Shown: positions 34,308-43,902, counted from the first letter of the stretch. The stretch is 64,000 nucleotides of DNA from Clostridium sp. (GCF_016650035.1 NZ_JAENWM010000003.1:1-64000), one strand, 5' to 3'. Numbers and translations are program-made. The notes: generated by a model not told the origin, from the letters alone.

Positions 34308-35300
34308 ATGGCTAAAAATACTGATAAAGCAATAGAAGTTTTTAGTGCTTCTGTTAGAAGTAAAGAAGTTGACAAAGTAGAAATCGCTGAGGCTAGAGAG
34401 GTTATGCAAAAATTAGCTCAGAACCCAACACCACAAAATAGATATGAAATAGCATCAATAGTTGCTTATACTGTAGAGGATATTGTTAATCAACAAACTC
34501 AATTCTTAGACTTATTTGCAGATGTAAAAAGAGTTTCACCAAATGAAAAAGCTAAATTTGATGTTAAATTAAAAGGAATCCAAGCATTTTTCTGTGCTAA
34601 AGGTTCAACAGTAGAAAGAAGCAGAATCTATCGTAAGTCTGTTACTCTTGATACTGAAGCAATTGGAGCTAGGCCATCAGTTTCTTTCATGGATCTTGCA
34701 CAAGGGAAGGTACAATTTGATGAAATCGTTGGAGATGCTTCATATGAAATGACTAATAAAATAGTAGGAAAAGTTCAATCTGTTCTTGCTACAGGTTTAG
34801 GTGCTATGTCAACTCCTAATTATGGTTCAGGTGCAGGAGTTATAAAAGCTACTTTAGATGCTCAAATATTAGCATTTAGAAGATTAGGAATGTCAGTATC
34901 TCTTGTTGGAGATTATGCTGTAATAGCTAAATTAGCTGCATTAACTGGATTTACAGCAGTAACAGGTACTTTACAATTTGATCCATCAATCATAAATGAA
35001 CAAAATCAGAATGGATTTATAGGAACATATAATGGCTGTTCTGTTATACAACTTGTTAACCCATTTGAAAATGGTTCATTCTCAAGCACAATCTTAATGC
35101 CTTCAATGCTTTATATCGTTCCATCAGGTGCTGCTTCTATGAGACCTTTAAAAGTTGCAATAGAATCTGATATTCCACCAATGGATGCTATTAATATTGA
35201 CGATAGATCATATGAAATGAGATTAGATAAACATTTCGGAAGTGGTCTTGTATTCGGAGATAGAGCATATATGGGAGCATATAAAGATACAAGTTTATAA
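34308..35300 (+). CDS. Major capsid protein, 330 aa
   Basis: Preceded by an ACAATTAAACAATAATTA motif and AGGAGG. It has an HK97-like layout: a helical, charged N-terminus, then extended beta segments, a VTGTLQFDPSIINEQNQNG loop and an A-domain-like C-terminus. Size and synteny (terminase, portal, protease, decoration, this) identify it. Confidence 0.85.
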   Translation: MAKNTDKAIEVFSASVRSKEVDKVEIAEAREVMQKLAQNPTPQNRYEIASIVAYTVEDIVNQQTQFLDLFADVKRVSPNEKAKFDVKLKGIQAFFCAKGSTVERSRIYRKSVTLDTEAIGARPSVSFMDLAQGKVQFDEIVGDASYEMTNKIVGKVQSVLATGLGAMSTPNYGSGAGVIKATLDAQILAFRRLGMSVSLVGDYAVIAKLAALTGFTAVTGTLQFDPSIINEQNQNGFIGTYNGCSVIQLVNPFENGSFSSTILMPSMLYIVPSGAASMRPLKVAIESDIPPMDAINIDDRSYEMRLDKHFGSGLVFGDRAYMGAYKDTSL

Positions 35301-35306
35301 TCAACT

Positions 35307-35334
35307 AGAGAGGGTAATTCCTCTCTTTATTTTT
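35307..35334 (+). terminator. Terminator after major capsid gene
   Basis: AGAGAGG (35307-35313), loop, CCTCTCT (35320-35326), then TTATTTTT. It probably makes capsid message more abundant than downstream genes. Confidence 0.75.
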
Positions 35335-35355
35335 GAATAAGGGAGATAAGGATAT

Positions 35356-35826
35356 ATGGATAAAAAATATAAAGTATTTAATAGAAATAAATATGATGTA
35401 GGTATTGCATTTATGGATCAAGTTAGAACAATGAATGTTAAATCTGGTTCTTTTGTTTTACTCGCAGAGGATGAAATAGCATTTTTGCATTCAATTTCAA
35501 CTACATTTTCAGATAAGGAATTATCAGTAGATGACTTAGATATAAGACAGAATATATTAGGATTTACTGCCAATGAAAAAGTATCTCTGTCATCATCAGA
35601 AATTGTAGTAATATTAAAAAGTGCTTTACCAAAAATGAAGAAAGAATTAGAACTCATAACTGAGGAGAATTTCAAGTATTTAATATTTGAGGAAGCTAAA
35701 AAAATGTATGATGATTTAACTGGGGGAAAGATTGACTTCCTTGCAGAATACTGTAATAAAGATCCAGAAGATTTAAAGCCTGCAAAAGTTGAAGTAGAAG
35801 ATAAAAAAACAGGAAAAGGTAAATAA
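35356..35826 (+). CDS. Hypothetical head-region protein, 156 aa
   Basis: Located directly after the capsid gene. Alpha/beta N-terminus (MDKKYKVFNRNKYDVGIAFM) and a Lys/Glu-rich C-terminus. Possibly a neck or head protein by position. No family recognised. Confidence 0.65.
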   Translation: MDKKYKVFNRNKYDVGIAFMDQVRTMNVKSGSFVLLAEDEIAFLHSISTTFSDKELSVDDLDIRQNILGFTANEKVSLSSSEIVVILKSALPKMKKELELITEENFKYLIFEEAKKMYDDLTGGKIDFLAEYCNKDPEDLKPAKVEVEDKKTGKGK

Positions 35827-35840
35827 GGGAGTGATAAATT

Positions 35841-36863
35841 GTGAGCAGAACTCTAACTTATGAATTTGTAAAGAACTATATTGAAGTAGAAAGTAAAAGT
35901 AATTGCAAATTAATAAGTACAGAATATGTTAATAATCACACTTTCTTAGATATTCAATGTTCTTGTGGAAATACTTTTCATGTAGGTTATGATGCTTTTA
36001 GAAATTGTAATGTAAGGACTTGTAACGAATGCTCTAATAAAATTAGAAAAACATTAAAACCTAGAAAAAGTTACAACGATATAAAAGAATATATAGAAAT
36101 AACTAGTAACAGTGGTTGTATTCTTTTAACAATTAAAGAAGATTACAAAAATAAAAAACAAAAGATAGAATTACAATGTGCTTGTGGGGATAAATTCGAT
36201 GTTTCCTTTGAAAACTTTGAGAGAAGAAATAAAAGGAAATGTAATAAATGCTCCTTTTCAGAAAGAGCTAATAAAGCGTATTTATCTTATGCAACTGTTA
36301 AAGAAGATATTGAGGGTAAAAATGGAAATGGATGCACATTAATTAGTACAGAATATATCGATGCACACACAAATTTAAATATTAAATGTGCATGTGGAAA
36401 TATGTATTCTTGTACTATAAATGATTTCATATCTGACAAACATCAAAAACAATGTGGAGAATGTAGTAAAAAACAATCAAAAGGTGAAGTTAAAATAAAA
36501 AGATATTTAGCTAATAATCATATTTTATTTAAAGAACAATTTATGTTTTCTGATTGCAAAGATATTCTTCCATTGAGATTTGACTTTGCTATTTTAAATG
36601 ACAATTCAACAATAATTAAATTAATTGAGTTTGATGGGCAACAACATTTCAAACCAGTTAGATTTGGAGGAGTGTCAACTGAAAAGGCTTTAATCAGTTT
36701 TAACAGAGCAAAGAGTAATGATGATACGAAAGATAATTATTGTTCAATTAATGACATACCATTATTAAGAATTCCTTATTGGGATTTTAAAAATATAAAG
36801 TCAATCTTAGACAATGAATTCCAAATAGATAGAAAGGAAGTGGGCAGATATGTTGTCGCTTGA
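35841..36863 (+). CDS. Free-standing Vsr-like homing endonuclease with zinc repeats, 340 aa
   Basis: Three repeats of about 60 residues, each with a zinc-ribbon pair (CSCG...CNEC; CACG...CNKC; CACG...CGEC), are followed by a nuclease-like domain. That domain has RFDFAI, KLIEFDGQQHF and a C-terminal IPLLRIPYWDF, the features of Vsr/EDxHD-type nucleases. It is inserted between head genes and overlaps the next gene's start by 14 bases. Homing function is inferred; a second and third member of the family lie at 41542 and 55564. Confidence 0.7.
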   Translation: MSRTLTYEFVKNYIEVESKSNCKLISTEYVNNHTFLDIQCSCGNTFHVGYDAFRNCNVRTCNECSNKIRKTLKPRKSYNDIKEYIEITSNSGCILLTIKEDYKNKKQKIELQCACGDKFDVSFENFERRNKRKCNKCSFSERANKAYLSYATVKEDIEGKNGNGCTLISTEYIDAHTNLNIKCACGNMYSCTINDFISDKHQKQCGECSKKQSKGEVKIKRYLANNHILFKEQFMFSDCKDILPLRFDFAILNDNSTIIKLIEFDGQQHFKPVRFGGVSTEKALISFNRAKSNDDTKDNYCSINDIPLLRIPYWDFKNIKSILDNEFQIDRKEVGRYVVA

Positions 36864-37260
36864 TGTTATCAAAACAGATTTAACAAATAAAGTTAAGTTT
36901 CAGCAAGTTCCTATACCTATGACTAGCTCTGATTATTTGGGATTTGTAGTACAGGGACTTAAAAGACTTTATGTGGATGAGGGTATTGAATCTAGTTATA
37001 GTTTAGATTTTAATGCTACTACCAATATTATCAGCAGAAACTTAACTTTGACAGAGATTGAATATATAACAGTTTCATCTGAAATTGCCTTTAGAAATCA
37101 AATAAAAGATGATTTAAGCAGTATTGTATCATTCAGCACAAATGCTCTGAGCGTTAGTAATGGTGATAAACCCTTCAAGAATTTAAATGATATTATCACA
37201 GTTTTAGAATCTCGTCTATCAAAATTAGCGTTTAAATTTACTCACAAGAGTTCATTATGA
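36850..37260 (+). CDS. Head-tail connector protein, 136 aa
   Basis: First of three connector-like genes. Small, mostly helical protein in the slot of the gp6/gp15-type adaptor. Its ATG overlaps the nuclease gene end and stays behind AAGGAAGTGGGCAG. Position-based call. Confidence 0.6.
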   Translation: MLSLDVIKTDLTNKVKFQQVPIPMTSSDYLGFVVQGLKRLYVDEGIESSYSLDFNATTNIISRNLTLTEIEYITVSSEIAFRNQIKDDLSSIVSFSTNALSVSNGDKPFKNLNDIITVLESRLSKLAFKFTHKSSL

Positions 37261-37499
37261 TAGTTAAAATTAATATTCGTGATAAGGACTTGGAATTAGT
37301 TGACACAAAAGAATATGATTTCAGAGATTTCTGTGATTTATTATCTCGTAGAGTTACAAGTTGTTTATATTTAATTGAGGATTGTTTGGATACTGAATCC
37401 CCTGTTGAGTTTAAAGATATTAGAAGTAATATTCTTGATGTTGCAGGAGAAATTCGTAGATTACCAATTGATATTCAATTTCCAAAGGATGTGATTTAA
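37257..37499 (+). CDS. Hypothetical connector-region protein, 80 aa
   Basis: Overlaps its neighbours by 4 and 1 bases, so the three genes are coupled. Helical with two Cys (TSCLYLIEDCLD). Probably a head-completion component. No family recognised. Confidence 0.55.
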   Translation: MIVKINIRDKDLELVDTKEYDFRDFCDLLSRRVTSCLYLIEDCLDTESPVEFKDIRSNILDVAGEIRRLPIDIQFPKDVI

Positions 37500-38131
37500 T
37501 GAGATTTTATATTCCACCAAATTTACAATCTGATTTCAGTTCGAGTATTCGTGATTTAGGAATTGACTGTATTCTCAATTTCAGTTTAACAAATAAAGTT
37601 AGAATTAGAATGGATAAAGTTAATTACAAGACAAAAAATGGAGTAGTTTCCGGTGATGAAGTAATATTTGCAGAATTATCATCTAATCTAAAAATAGGAG
37701 ATTATATCCAATTTAAGGAGGAAATACTTCTGATAAATCAAGTTAAAACTAATCAATTTCCTCAGTGTTATGAAATTTCTGCTAGTGCTTGTAACACAAA
37801 ATTTGATATTACAAGATATTATGCAGAGGAATATAATTCTAGTGGAGTTATTACTAAAGCAGCAGGTAATTATCCTGTGGTAAGTAGTTTGTACTGTATT
37901 ACAACTATGGGGAGTTTTGAGTTTGATACTTCTACTGGAAGTGTTGGAATTATTCCGAGTGATGTAATTTCGTGTAGTTGTCAAGTTAATACTTTAACTA
38001 AAACTATTATTGAAGGAGATAAATTTCTTTGGTTTAATGATAGTTATATGGTTACGAGTTTGGATTATAGTTCTGTTGATTTGGATGGACTTGATGGAAT
38101 ATTGACTATTCATGCGAAGAAAGTGATATAG
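37499..38131 (+). CDS. Probable head closure protein, 210 aa
   Basis: Starts in the previous stop. Beta-rich with an extended loop region (KVNYKTKNGVVSGDEVIFAE...). The slot after the adaptor fits head-closure proteins (gp16/SPP1-like). Confidence 0.6.
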   Translation: MRFYIPPNLQSDFSSSIRDLGIDCILNFSLTNKVRIRMDKVNYKTKNGVVSGDEVIFAELSSNLKIGDYIQFKEEILLINQVKTNQFPQCYEISASACNTKFDITRYYAEEYNSSGVITKAAGNYPVVSSLYCITTMGSFEFDTSTGSVGIIPSDVISCSCQVNTLTKTIIEGDKFLWFNDSYMVTSLDYSSVDLDGLDGILTIHAKKVI

Positions 38132-38165
38132 GAATTATAAAAATATTGTTTGAAAGGAGAAATTA

Positions 38166-39014
38166 ATGGATTGTAAAGGTGGTATTTATAAAATATTAAA
38201 TCTAGTCAATGGTAAGATGTATGTAGGAAGTTCTATTAATCTAAAAAAAAGAAAAGAAAAACATTTTAGTCAGCTTAAGAATAACCGTCATTCTAATCGC
38301 CATCTTCAAAGTGCTTATAACAAAGATGGAAAAGAAAATTTTAAATGGATTATTTTAGAAGATGTGATTGACAATTCAACAATACTATCCAGAGAGCAAT
38401 ATTGGATTGATTTTTATGGTAGTTCTAATTGTGAGGTGGGTTATAATTTAGCACCTATAGCCGGAAATTGCTTAGGAGTTAAATATTCAGATGAAATAAA
38501 GCAGAGAATGAGCATAAATCATAAGGCATTAAATTTAGTTGGTGAAAAAAGTTCAAAATTTGGAACTCATCCCTCAAAGGAAACACTAAAATTAATGAGT
38601 GAATCTAATAGTGGAGAAAAATCTTACAAAGCTTTATTAACAAATGATCAAGTAAAAGAAATCAAAAGAATGATAATGGCTGGATTTGATAATATTGAAA
38701 TAGGAAAAAAATATGGAGTTAGTAAAGAATTTGTAAGTGCAATAAAAAACGGAGCCAGTTGGAAAAATGTTAATGTAGAAGGAATCAGCAGAGATGATTT
38801 AAGAAACAAAAATAATAGAAATCAAGTTGGAGAAAATAATCATAATTCAAAACTTACGAAAGAAGATGTTATACAAATAAAAATCATGTTAAAAGAAGGA
38901 TTAATCTATAAAGAAATAGCATCTGTATTTAATGTTAGTACAGGTATAGTCGGCTTGATAAAACGTGAAGGAATCTATAAAGATATCCTTATTCCTGACA
39001 TCAGTGTGGCTTAA
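38166..39014 (+). CDS. GIY-YIG homing endonuclease, 282 aa
   Basis: GIYKILN and MYVGSS at residues 6-22 give the GIY-YIG pair, with Arg in KKRKEKHF and Glu in LSREQYWIDFY. A NUMOD-like KETLKLMSESNSG segment follows. Two HTH-like repeats close the protein (TNDQVKEIKRMIMAGFDN and LTKEDVIQIKIMLKEGLIYK). It interrupts the run of connector genes. The HTH repeats likely bind the homing site. Confidence 0.88.
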   Translation: MDCKGGIYKILNLVNGKMYVGSSINLKKRKEKHFSQLKNNRHSNRHLQSAYNKDGKENFKWIILEDVIDNSTILSREQYWIDFYGSSNCEVGYNLAPIAGNCLGVKYSDEIKQRMSINHKALNLVGEKSSKFGTHPSKETLKLMSESNSGEKSYKALLTNDQVKEIKRMIMAGFDNIEIGKKYGVSKEFVSAIKNGASWKNVNVEGISRDDLRNKNNRNQVGENNHNSKLTKEDVIQIKIMLKEGLIYKEIASVFNVSTGIVGLIKREGIYKDILIPDISVA

Positions 39015-39015
39015 T

Positions 39016-39615
39016 ATGCATTTACAATTTGATGAAAAGAAATTAATTAATGACATAATTAAAAACTTAAATCATGAACTGGATATTGTAGCAAAAGTCC
39101 TAATTGAATTTATGATTGGTGAGCTTTCACAAACTCACATAAACCCCAACAATCCTGAAATGAACGAATGGAGATTAAACATCATAGAAGCATTAAAATT
39201 TAGGGCTGTAGCAGTCTCAGGACAGCTTGTTCGTGAAATTGGTATATTAGAACAAGGAAATGAAGGGTTAATGGCACAAGCTCTCTCGTTGGAATTCGGT
39301 ACAGGCTCCAAAATTAATAGTACTGCCAATCCTTGGTATGGTGAATTTATATCTAGTGAATATTATCATGACAGTCGTGAAGGTACAAAAATGTGGACAT
39401 TACCAGGAGAAGACGTTTTCGATCCTCTCAGTGGAACGTGGGCTGAATCTAAAGCCACCAATAGAACTAGTATGGATTTTATGGCACAAGATCCAAGTTT
39501 ATATTGGACGAATGTATTTGGGAATAGTGCTATTATGGCACAGACATATTTTGACAAAGGTATAGATAATGCTATAAATAGAATTGATTTTAGTAATTAT
39601 TTAATAGTAAAGTAG
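39016..39615 (+). CDS. Probable tail completion protein (gp10-like), 199 aa
   Basis: The ATG immediately after the nuclease stop gives MHLQFDEKKLINDI. The upstream longer frame lies in the nuclease gene and is not used. LSLEFGTGSKINSTANPWYG is typical of HK97 gp10-type proteins. Its native ribosome site seems to have been displaced by the nuclease insertion. Confidence 0.65.
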   Translation: MHLQFDEKKLINDIIKNLNHELDIVAKVLIEFMIGELSQTHINPNNPEMNEWRLNIIEALKFRAVAVSGQLVREIGILEQGNEGLMAQALSLEFGTGSKINSTANPWYGEFISSEYYHDSREGTKMWTLPGEDVFDPLSGTWAESKATNRTSMDFMAQDPSLYWTNVFGNSAIMAQTYFDKGIDNAINRIDFSNYLIVK

Positions 39616-39627
39616 GTAGGTGATTAT

Positions 39628-40080
39628 ATGGCTGGAATTGCATCGGATTATGGTGCTTTTATGGAACTGTTAATGAATGATAATGATTTAAAAACTCTAA
39701 TGCTAGTACCTCAAAATGTATTTACTAATTTTGCAGAACTTAGAATTAAGTATTTTGTTGAAGCTTTTATATCAGACGTAGAAGTAGTACCGGATACGTG
39801 CAGGTTATTAATTAAAAATGCACCTATGAATTCTACAAATAATATGATGGTTAAAGAAAATAACATAATCATTGAAGTTTTTGTTCCAAATGAGAAAGAT
39901 AGATTAGGAAATTTTGAAAGAAGAACTAATCAAATATTAGATAAATTAATTAAAATGTTCCATAGACAATTAGTAAACGATAGAAAATTTAATTTAGAAG
40001 CAAGTAATGAATTAACATCTTCTGTTATAGGATATAAAAGATCATATGTAATGTTCAGTTACAAAAGAGTATTCAGTTAA
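39628..40080 (+). CDS. Probable tail terminator protein, 150 aa
   Basis: It sits between the gp10-like gene and the tail tube gene, the tail terminator slot. Compact alpha/beta protein with a central NIIIEVFVPNEKDR strand. RBS TAGGTGATT-like. Position-based call. Confidence 0.6.
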   Translation: MAGIASDYGAFMELLMNDNDLKTLMLVPQNVFTNFAELRIKYFVEAFISDVEVVPDTCRLLIKNAPMNSTNNMMVKENNIIIEVFVPNEKDRLGNFERRTNQILDKLIKMFHRQLVNDRKFNLEASNELTSSVIGYKRSYVMFSYKRVFS

Positions 40081-40085
40081 AAAAT

Positions 40086-40107
40086 AGAGACTAGTGATAG
40101 TCTTTTT
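40086..40107 (+). terminator. Terminator before tail tube gene
   Basis: AGACTA-GTGA-TAGTCT (40088-40103) followed by TTTT. Compact intrinsic terminator upstream of the tail tube ribosome site. Confidence 0.65.
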
Positions 40108-40154
40108 ATTTTATATAAAAATAGAAATAATATAATATTAGGAGGAATTTAATA

Positions 40155-41380
40155 ATGGCAAATTTAAATGTCGCAGGTTTCATCATAGATGTACCTAAGT
40201 GTTTAATTACAACTGCTAAAGGCGATTACCATATGGTGACTGGTTCTAGCGCAGAAGTTTCATTTGGAGGTAACTAACAGTTACAAATAAATTATAACTA
40301 TTTATAATTTAGAAAATTGTTGACAGCCTCCCATGTTCGTAAAGAGCATGGAGTGGTGGTTTCATATAAACCATCCAAAATTCCTTGAATTGCTGGAAAC
40401 TCGTAAAGACACATTGACTACAACGTAGGTATGAAATAAGACCAAGCGTGAATGTTATGAAAATATAAAAAACTAATGTGTATAGCATATGGTTAAATCC
40501 TAAGTGCTTTTATAATCGACAATCAGCATCTAAGACTCGAATAGAGTAAAGTTCAACGACTATTCCGTAATGGAAGTACACTCAAGTGAGTGGAAGTGGG
40601 GAAATCCTAATCTTTAAAGAGAAGGATATGATATAGTCTACACTTATATGAAAATATAAGAAGTTCATAGGTTTAAACCTTGAGAACTAGTTAGGATTAA
40701 CGAACCTAATTGAATAAAATGGAGATAGTTTAACTATAGACGGAGGGTGGAGTTTCTTTTCACTTGCCGAGATTGACAAAAAAAAGACACTCGACATAAA
40801 AATATCAGATACTCAATATGATATTAATGCACAGGCTCTTTCAAGTGGTGGTACATTATCCACAGGAGCAACTACTTTTAAATATTTCGGAGATCCTTAC
40901 ATTATAGACGTTGCAGGAGAAATAACTATACCTTATGTATGTGAAGTAGGAAGTATCAGAATTAATGGTTATGTTGAGACAACAGTTGCTCCAGCAGCCA
41001 CAGGAGAATTTATGCCTACCATTGCTGCTTCTGAGACAACAGTTGCGTTTGCAGTTGCAGATGCTGGTAAAACAGTTTATCCTGCATACTCAGTAGCAGT
41101 AGTTAGTGCTCCAATTCTTTCAGTAAAAACCACTGATTTTCCTGGTGCTGGTGCTGTAACTATGACATTCCCAATTTATTCTGGGGCCGACTCTACAGAT
41201 TCAATAGTAGAAGGTTACGGACAGATTGAAATTTTTAAGGCAAAAATATTACAAACATCAAAATTGGGTGGAAGTTATAAGTCATTAACAAACAATGATA
41301 TTTCCCTCAAAGGACTAGATCCTCGTAGACCAGATGGAAAAATGTGGGAATTTAAATATCTAGATGCTGTAGCACTTTAA
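40155..41380 (+). CDS. Major tail (tube) protein split by a group I intron; 258 aa when spliced
   Basis: Exon 1 (40155-40275) reads MANLNVAGFIIDVPKC... and meets an in-frame TAA at 40275-40277. Exon 2 (from 40725) continues with IDGGWSFFSLAEIDKKKT... to 41380. Joining T40275 to A40725 gives a continuous frame (SFGGNYSLTIDGG) of 777 coding bases. The C-terminal half is a Thr/Ala/Gly-rich domain resembling Ig-like tail-tube decorations. Position before the tail chaperone and tape measure supports the tube call. The exact splice site is inferred from frame and the 3' terminal G. Confidence 0.78.
40276..40724 (+). mobile_element. Group I intron, no ORF, about 449 nt
   Basis: All four core elements can be read in order. 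P is AATTGCTGGAAACTCGTAAAG (about 40392-40412), and Q is AATCAGCATCTAAG. R is GTTCAACGACTATTCCG (about 40551-40567). S is GATATAGTCTAC (about 40629-40642). GACTAT/ATAGTC forms P7. The last intron base is G. The intron carries no nuclease; mobility may depend on one of the nearby nucleases. Confidence 0.88.
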
Positions 41381-41393
41381 TTTAAAATATTTA

Positions 41394-41422
41394 TTGACAA
41401 TTAAACAATAACATTATATAAT
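41394..41422 (+). promoter_or_regulatory. Consensus promoter with leader motif
   Basis: TTGACA (41394-41399), spacer ATTAAACAATAACATTA (17), TATAAT (41417-41422). It drives the nuclease and tail chaperone region. A hairpin leader follows (TAGAGGAA...TTCCTCTA with inner AGTAGAA/TTCTACT). Confidence 0.82.
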
Positions 41423-41541
41423 ATAACTATAGAGGAATAGATAAGAATTAATTACTTTTATTAATAAGTAGAACCTTCCGAGTTCTACTTTCCTCTATTT
41501 ACATATTTAATCGGAAAATAAATTCTACGGAGGAATAATAA

Positions 41542-43029
41542 ATGAGTTTAATAAGTAAAACTGTAATGGTTAAATGGAATGGAGCTAATAAGAAATATTA
41601 TATATCTAAAGGTTATATATGTAATGACTGGAACGAAGAGTTTGAGGTAAAAGTAGAAGATTTATCTAAAGGTAGTAATTCTTACATTAATGTAAAATGT
41701 GATGGAATAAATTGTAAAACACCACTTAAACCTATAAAGTGGATGGATTATAATAAAAATGTAAAATTGGATGGTAAATATTATTGTCAAAAATGTGCCA
41801 TGAGATTATATGGTGGAAAAAGTGTTAGATTAGCTCATTTTACAACAGATAAGTCATTCTATAATTGGTGTATTAAAAATAATCAGCAAGTCTTACTTGA
41901 GAGATGGGATGTTGATAAAAATGAATATAGTCCAAAAGAAGTAAATTGCACTTCTAATGGTTTAAATAGAAAGGGGTACTATTTTAAATGTCTAGAACAC
42001 CCAGAACATATAAGTGAATTAAAAGATATTTCTAGTTTAGTAGGCAAAAAACAAAATAGTATTGACTGCAATCAGTGTAATAAAGTTGGTGTAACAAATC
42101 CTGAACTAACAAAATATTTCGTAGATATAGAAGACACTAAAAAATATTCATTTAGTTCAAAGAAAAAAGTTAAAATGATATGTCAAAATTGTGGTCATAT
42201 CAAAACTATAGCTATTGGAAGTTTATTTTATCAAGGATTTGGATGCCCAAAATGTTCAGATGGTGTAAGTTATAATGAAAAGATAATGTTTAATGTATTA
42301 GAACAATTGGACATAGAATTTAAAGTAGAATTAAGTAAAACTATATTTAGTTGGTGTGATTCTTATAGATATGATTTTTATATTTGTTCTATAAATAGTA
42401 TTTTGGAAGTAAATGGGCTTCAGCATTATGAGCAAACTAACCGTAAAGGTGCTAGAACATTATTAGAAGAACAAAATGATAGATTTAAAGAAGAATTGGC
42501 AAATAAAAATGGGATCGACAATTACATAATAATTGATTGTAGATATAGTCAATTGGAATTTATAAAGAATAACATATTAAAAAGTAGATTAAGTAATTTA
42601 TTTGATTTATCTAATATAGACTGGATACAATGTCATGAATTTGCGTGTAAAAGTTTAGTAAAAATAGCTTGTAATATATGGTGTGATGGTATTAAAAATC
42701 CAGTAGAAATTGGAAGAATATTAAAAATAAGTGAAACTACTGCAAGAACATATTTAAAGCAAGGTAATAAGCTAGAATGGTGTAAATATGATGTCACAGA
42801 ACAAGGAACAAGAAAAGTTATTTGCATAACAACAGGAGTAAAATTTAACAATGTAGTAGAAGGAACAAAAATGTATCATGCAGGTGATTCTCAAATAATT
42901 AAATGTTGTAAGGGAACAGCTAAATCAGCAGGGAGACATCCCTTAACAAATGTTAAACTGGTATGGATGTATTATGAAGACTATCTTAAACAATTAAATA
43001 ATGACACAGTAATTAAAGAAGCTATTTAA
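41542..43029 (+). CDS. Vsr-like homing endonuclease, 495 aa
   Basis: Same family as the genes at 35841 and 55564. N-terminus with Cys-rich zinc modules (CDGINCKTP, YYCQKC), a middle helical region, then a CPKC ribbon and a nuclease-like block (YRYDFYICS, ILEVNGLQHYEQT). It also has a C-terminal HTH-type region (EIGRILKISETTARTYL). It breaks the normal link between tail tube and tail chaperone genes. Role as a mobile nuclease is inferred. Confidence 0.7.
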   Translation: MSLISKTVMVKWNGANKKYYISKGYICNDWNEEFEVKVEDLSKGSNSYINVKCDGINCKTPLKPIKWMDYNKNVKLDGKYYCQKCAMRLYGGKSVRLAHFTTDKSFYNWCIKNNQQVLLERWDVDKNEYSPKEVNCTSNGLNRKGYYFKCLEHPEHISELKDISSLVGKKQNSIDCNQCNKVGVTNPELTKYFVDIEDTKKYSFSSKKKVKMICQNCGHIKTIAIGSLFYQGFGCPKCSDGVSYNEKIMFNVLEQLDIEFKVELSKTIFSWCDSYRYDFYICSINSILEVNGLQHYEQTNRKGARTLLEEQNDRFKEELANKNGIDNYIIIDCRYSQLEFIKNNILKSRLSNLFDLSNIDWIQCHEFACKSLVKIACNIWCDGIKNPVEIGRILKISETTARTYLKQGNKLEWCKYDVTEQGTRKVICITTGVKFNNVVEGTKMYHAGDSQIIKCCKGTAKSAGRHPLTNVKLVWMYYEDYLKQLNNDTVIKEAI

Positions 43030-43045
43030 TTGTAGTTTCTTTTTA
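43015..43045 (+). terminator. Terminator overlapping nuclease gene end
   Basis: AAAGAAGCTA pairs with TAGTTTCTTT over 10 bp with one wobble and continues into TTTATTTT; it includes the stop codon. Confidence 0.6.
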
Positions 43046-43082
43046 TTTTAACCATCAATAAATTATAAAGGAGAAAAGGAAT

Positions 43083-43265
43083 ATGGAAATTGATATCAAT
43101 AAACCTTTTGGAGAGGTAATAGCACAAATAGCAAGACAATGGAATTTAGAGAGTTTAGATGGTAAAGATATGCAAGTAAAAGTTTGTTCTCATTTAACCT
43201 CTAAAAATTTAGAAGAATTTGTTGCTTTAATAAATAATAAAGGAGATAAGGAAAATGGCAAGTAA
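43083..43265 (+). CDS. Hypothetical protein, 60 aa
   Basis: Small protein between nuclease and chaperone genes. It overlaps the chaperone start by 11 bases. AAAGGAGAAAAGG precedes the ATG. Function unknown. Confidence 0.55.
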   Translation: MEIDINKPFGEVIAQIARQWNLESLDGKDMQVKVCSHLTSKNLEEFVALINNKGDKENGK

Positions 43266-43593
43266 ATTAACACCTGAACAAATACAGTTATCTAATGAAA
43301 GAATCTACTCAATAAACGCTGTCAAAGTAAAATACATGATATTAGGGTTTTATAACAATTATATGAACATTAAAACTTTGGGCTTTGTTAAATTAATGGG
43401 ATTTTCAGATGGATTAGAAATAGTTACAAACTTTTTAACTGCAACATTTGATTCCGAAGAAGTGGGAAGAGAAGTTCTAGAAGAATTACGTGCAAAGGAC
43501 ATGAGTAGAATTCTAGAAATTACTAAGAAAATTAATGAATTAGTTGATGAGCCAGAAGTAAAAAACGAGACACCTCCACCGATCCAGGAATAA
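43255..43593 (+). CDS. Tail assembly chaperone, short form (gpG-like), 112 aa
   Basis: Helical protein (TPEQIQLSNERIYSINAVK...) at the slot of lambda gpG between tail tube and tape measure. Its frame ends after a slippery A AAA AAC heptamer at 43560-43566. AAAGGAGATAAGG gives the ribosome site. Confidence 0.75.
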   Translation: MASKLTPEQIQLSNERIYSINAVKVKYMILGFYNNYMNIKTLGFVKLMGFSDGLEIVTNFLTATFDSEEVGREVLEELRAKDMSRILEITKKINELVDEPEVKNETPPPIQE

Positions 43594-43895
43594 CTCTAAG
43601 GAGGGGAGTAATTTTAGTAGGACTTCATTATGGTAAATCGCCATCTGAGGTTAGAGAATTTACCTATATAGATTATCAAGATTGTATGAAAGAGATTGGA
43701 ATTAATATTGCTTTTGAATCATATAAGGGTATAATTGGAAATTCATATGCAACTGATGCTAGTAAAATATTAGGAGAAATTAATCCTTTAAATCATAAAG
43801 AAGTAGATTCTAATGGAAGAACTAAATCTAATTTACCTCGTGTGACAAAAGATATGATGTTGGCGTTGCAAGAGGGAAATAAAAAGAAGAAATAA
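43255..43895 (+). CDS. Tail assembly chaperone, -1 frameshift long form (gpGT-like)
   Basis: The heptamer AAAAAAC at 43560-43566 lies in the zero frame as GTA AAA AAC, the canonical X XXY YYZ. Slipping back by one base continues as KKRDTSTDPGITLRRGVILV... and joins the otherwise start-less frame VGLHYGKSPSEVREFTYIDY, ending at 43895. No proper start codon exists for that second frame. This reproduces the G/GT frameshift conserved across long-tailed phages, in which a minority of ribosomes make the fused chaperone that folds the tape measure. Exact efficiency cannot be read from sequence. Confidence 0.85.
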
Positions 43896-43902
43896 CCCAC
43901 TA

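Noticed and set aside
41012..41380. Separate 122-aa gene after the tail gene
   Set aside because: It is the C-terminal part of exon 2 of the spliced tail protein, not a gene with its own start.
43686..43895. Independent 69-aa gene
   Set aside because: It has no start with a ribosome site upstream and is explained by the -1 frameshift of the tail chaperone.
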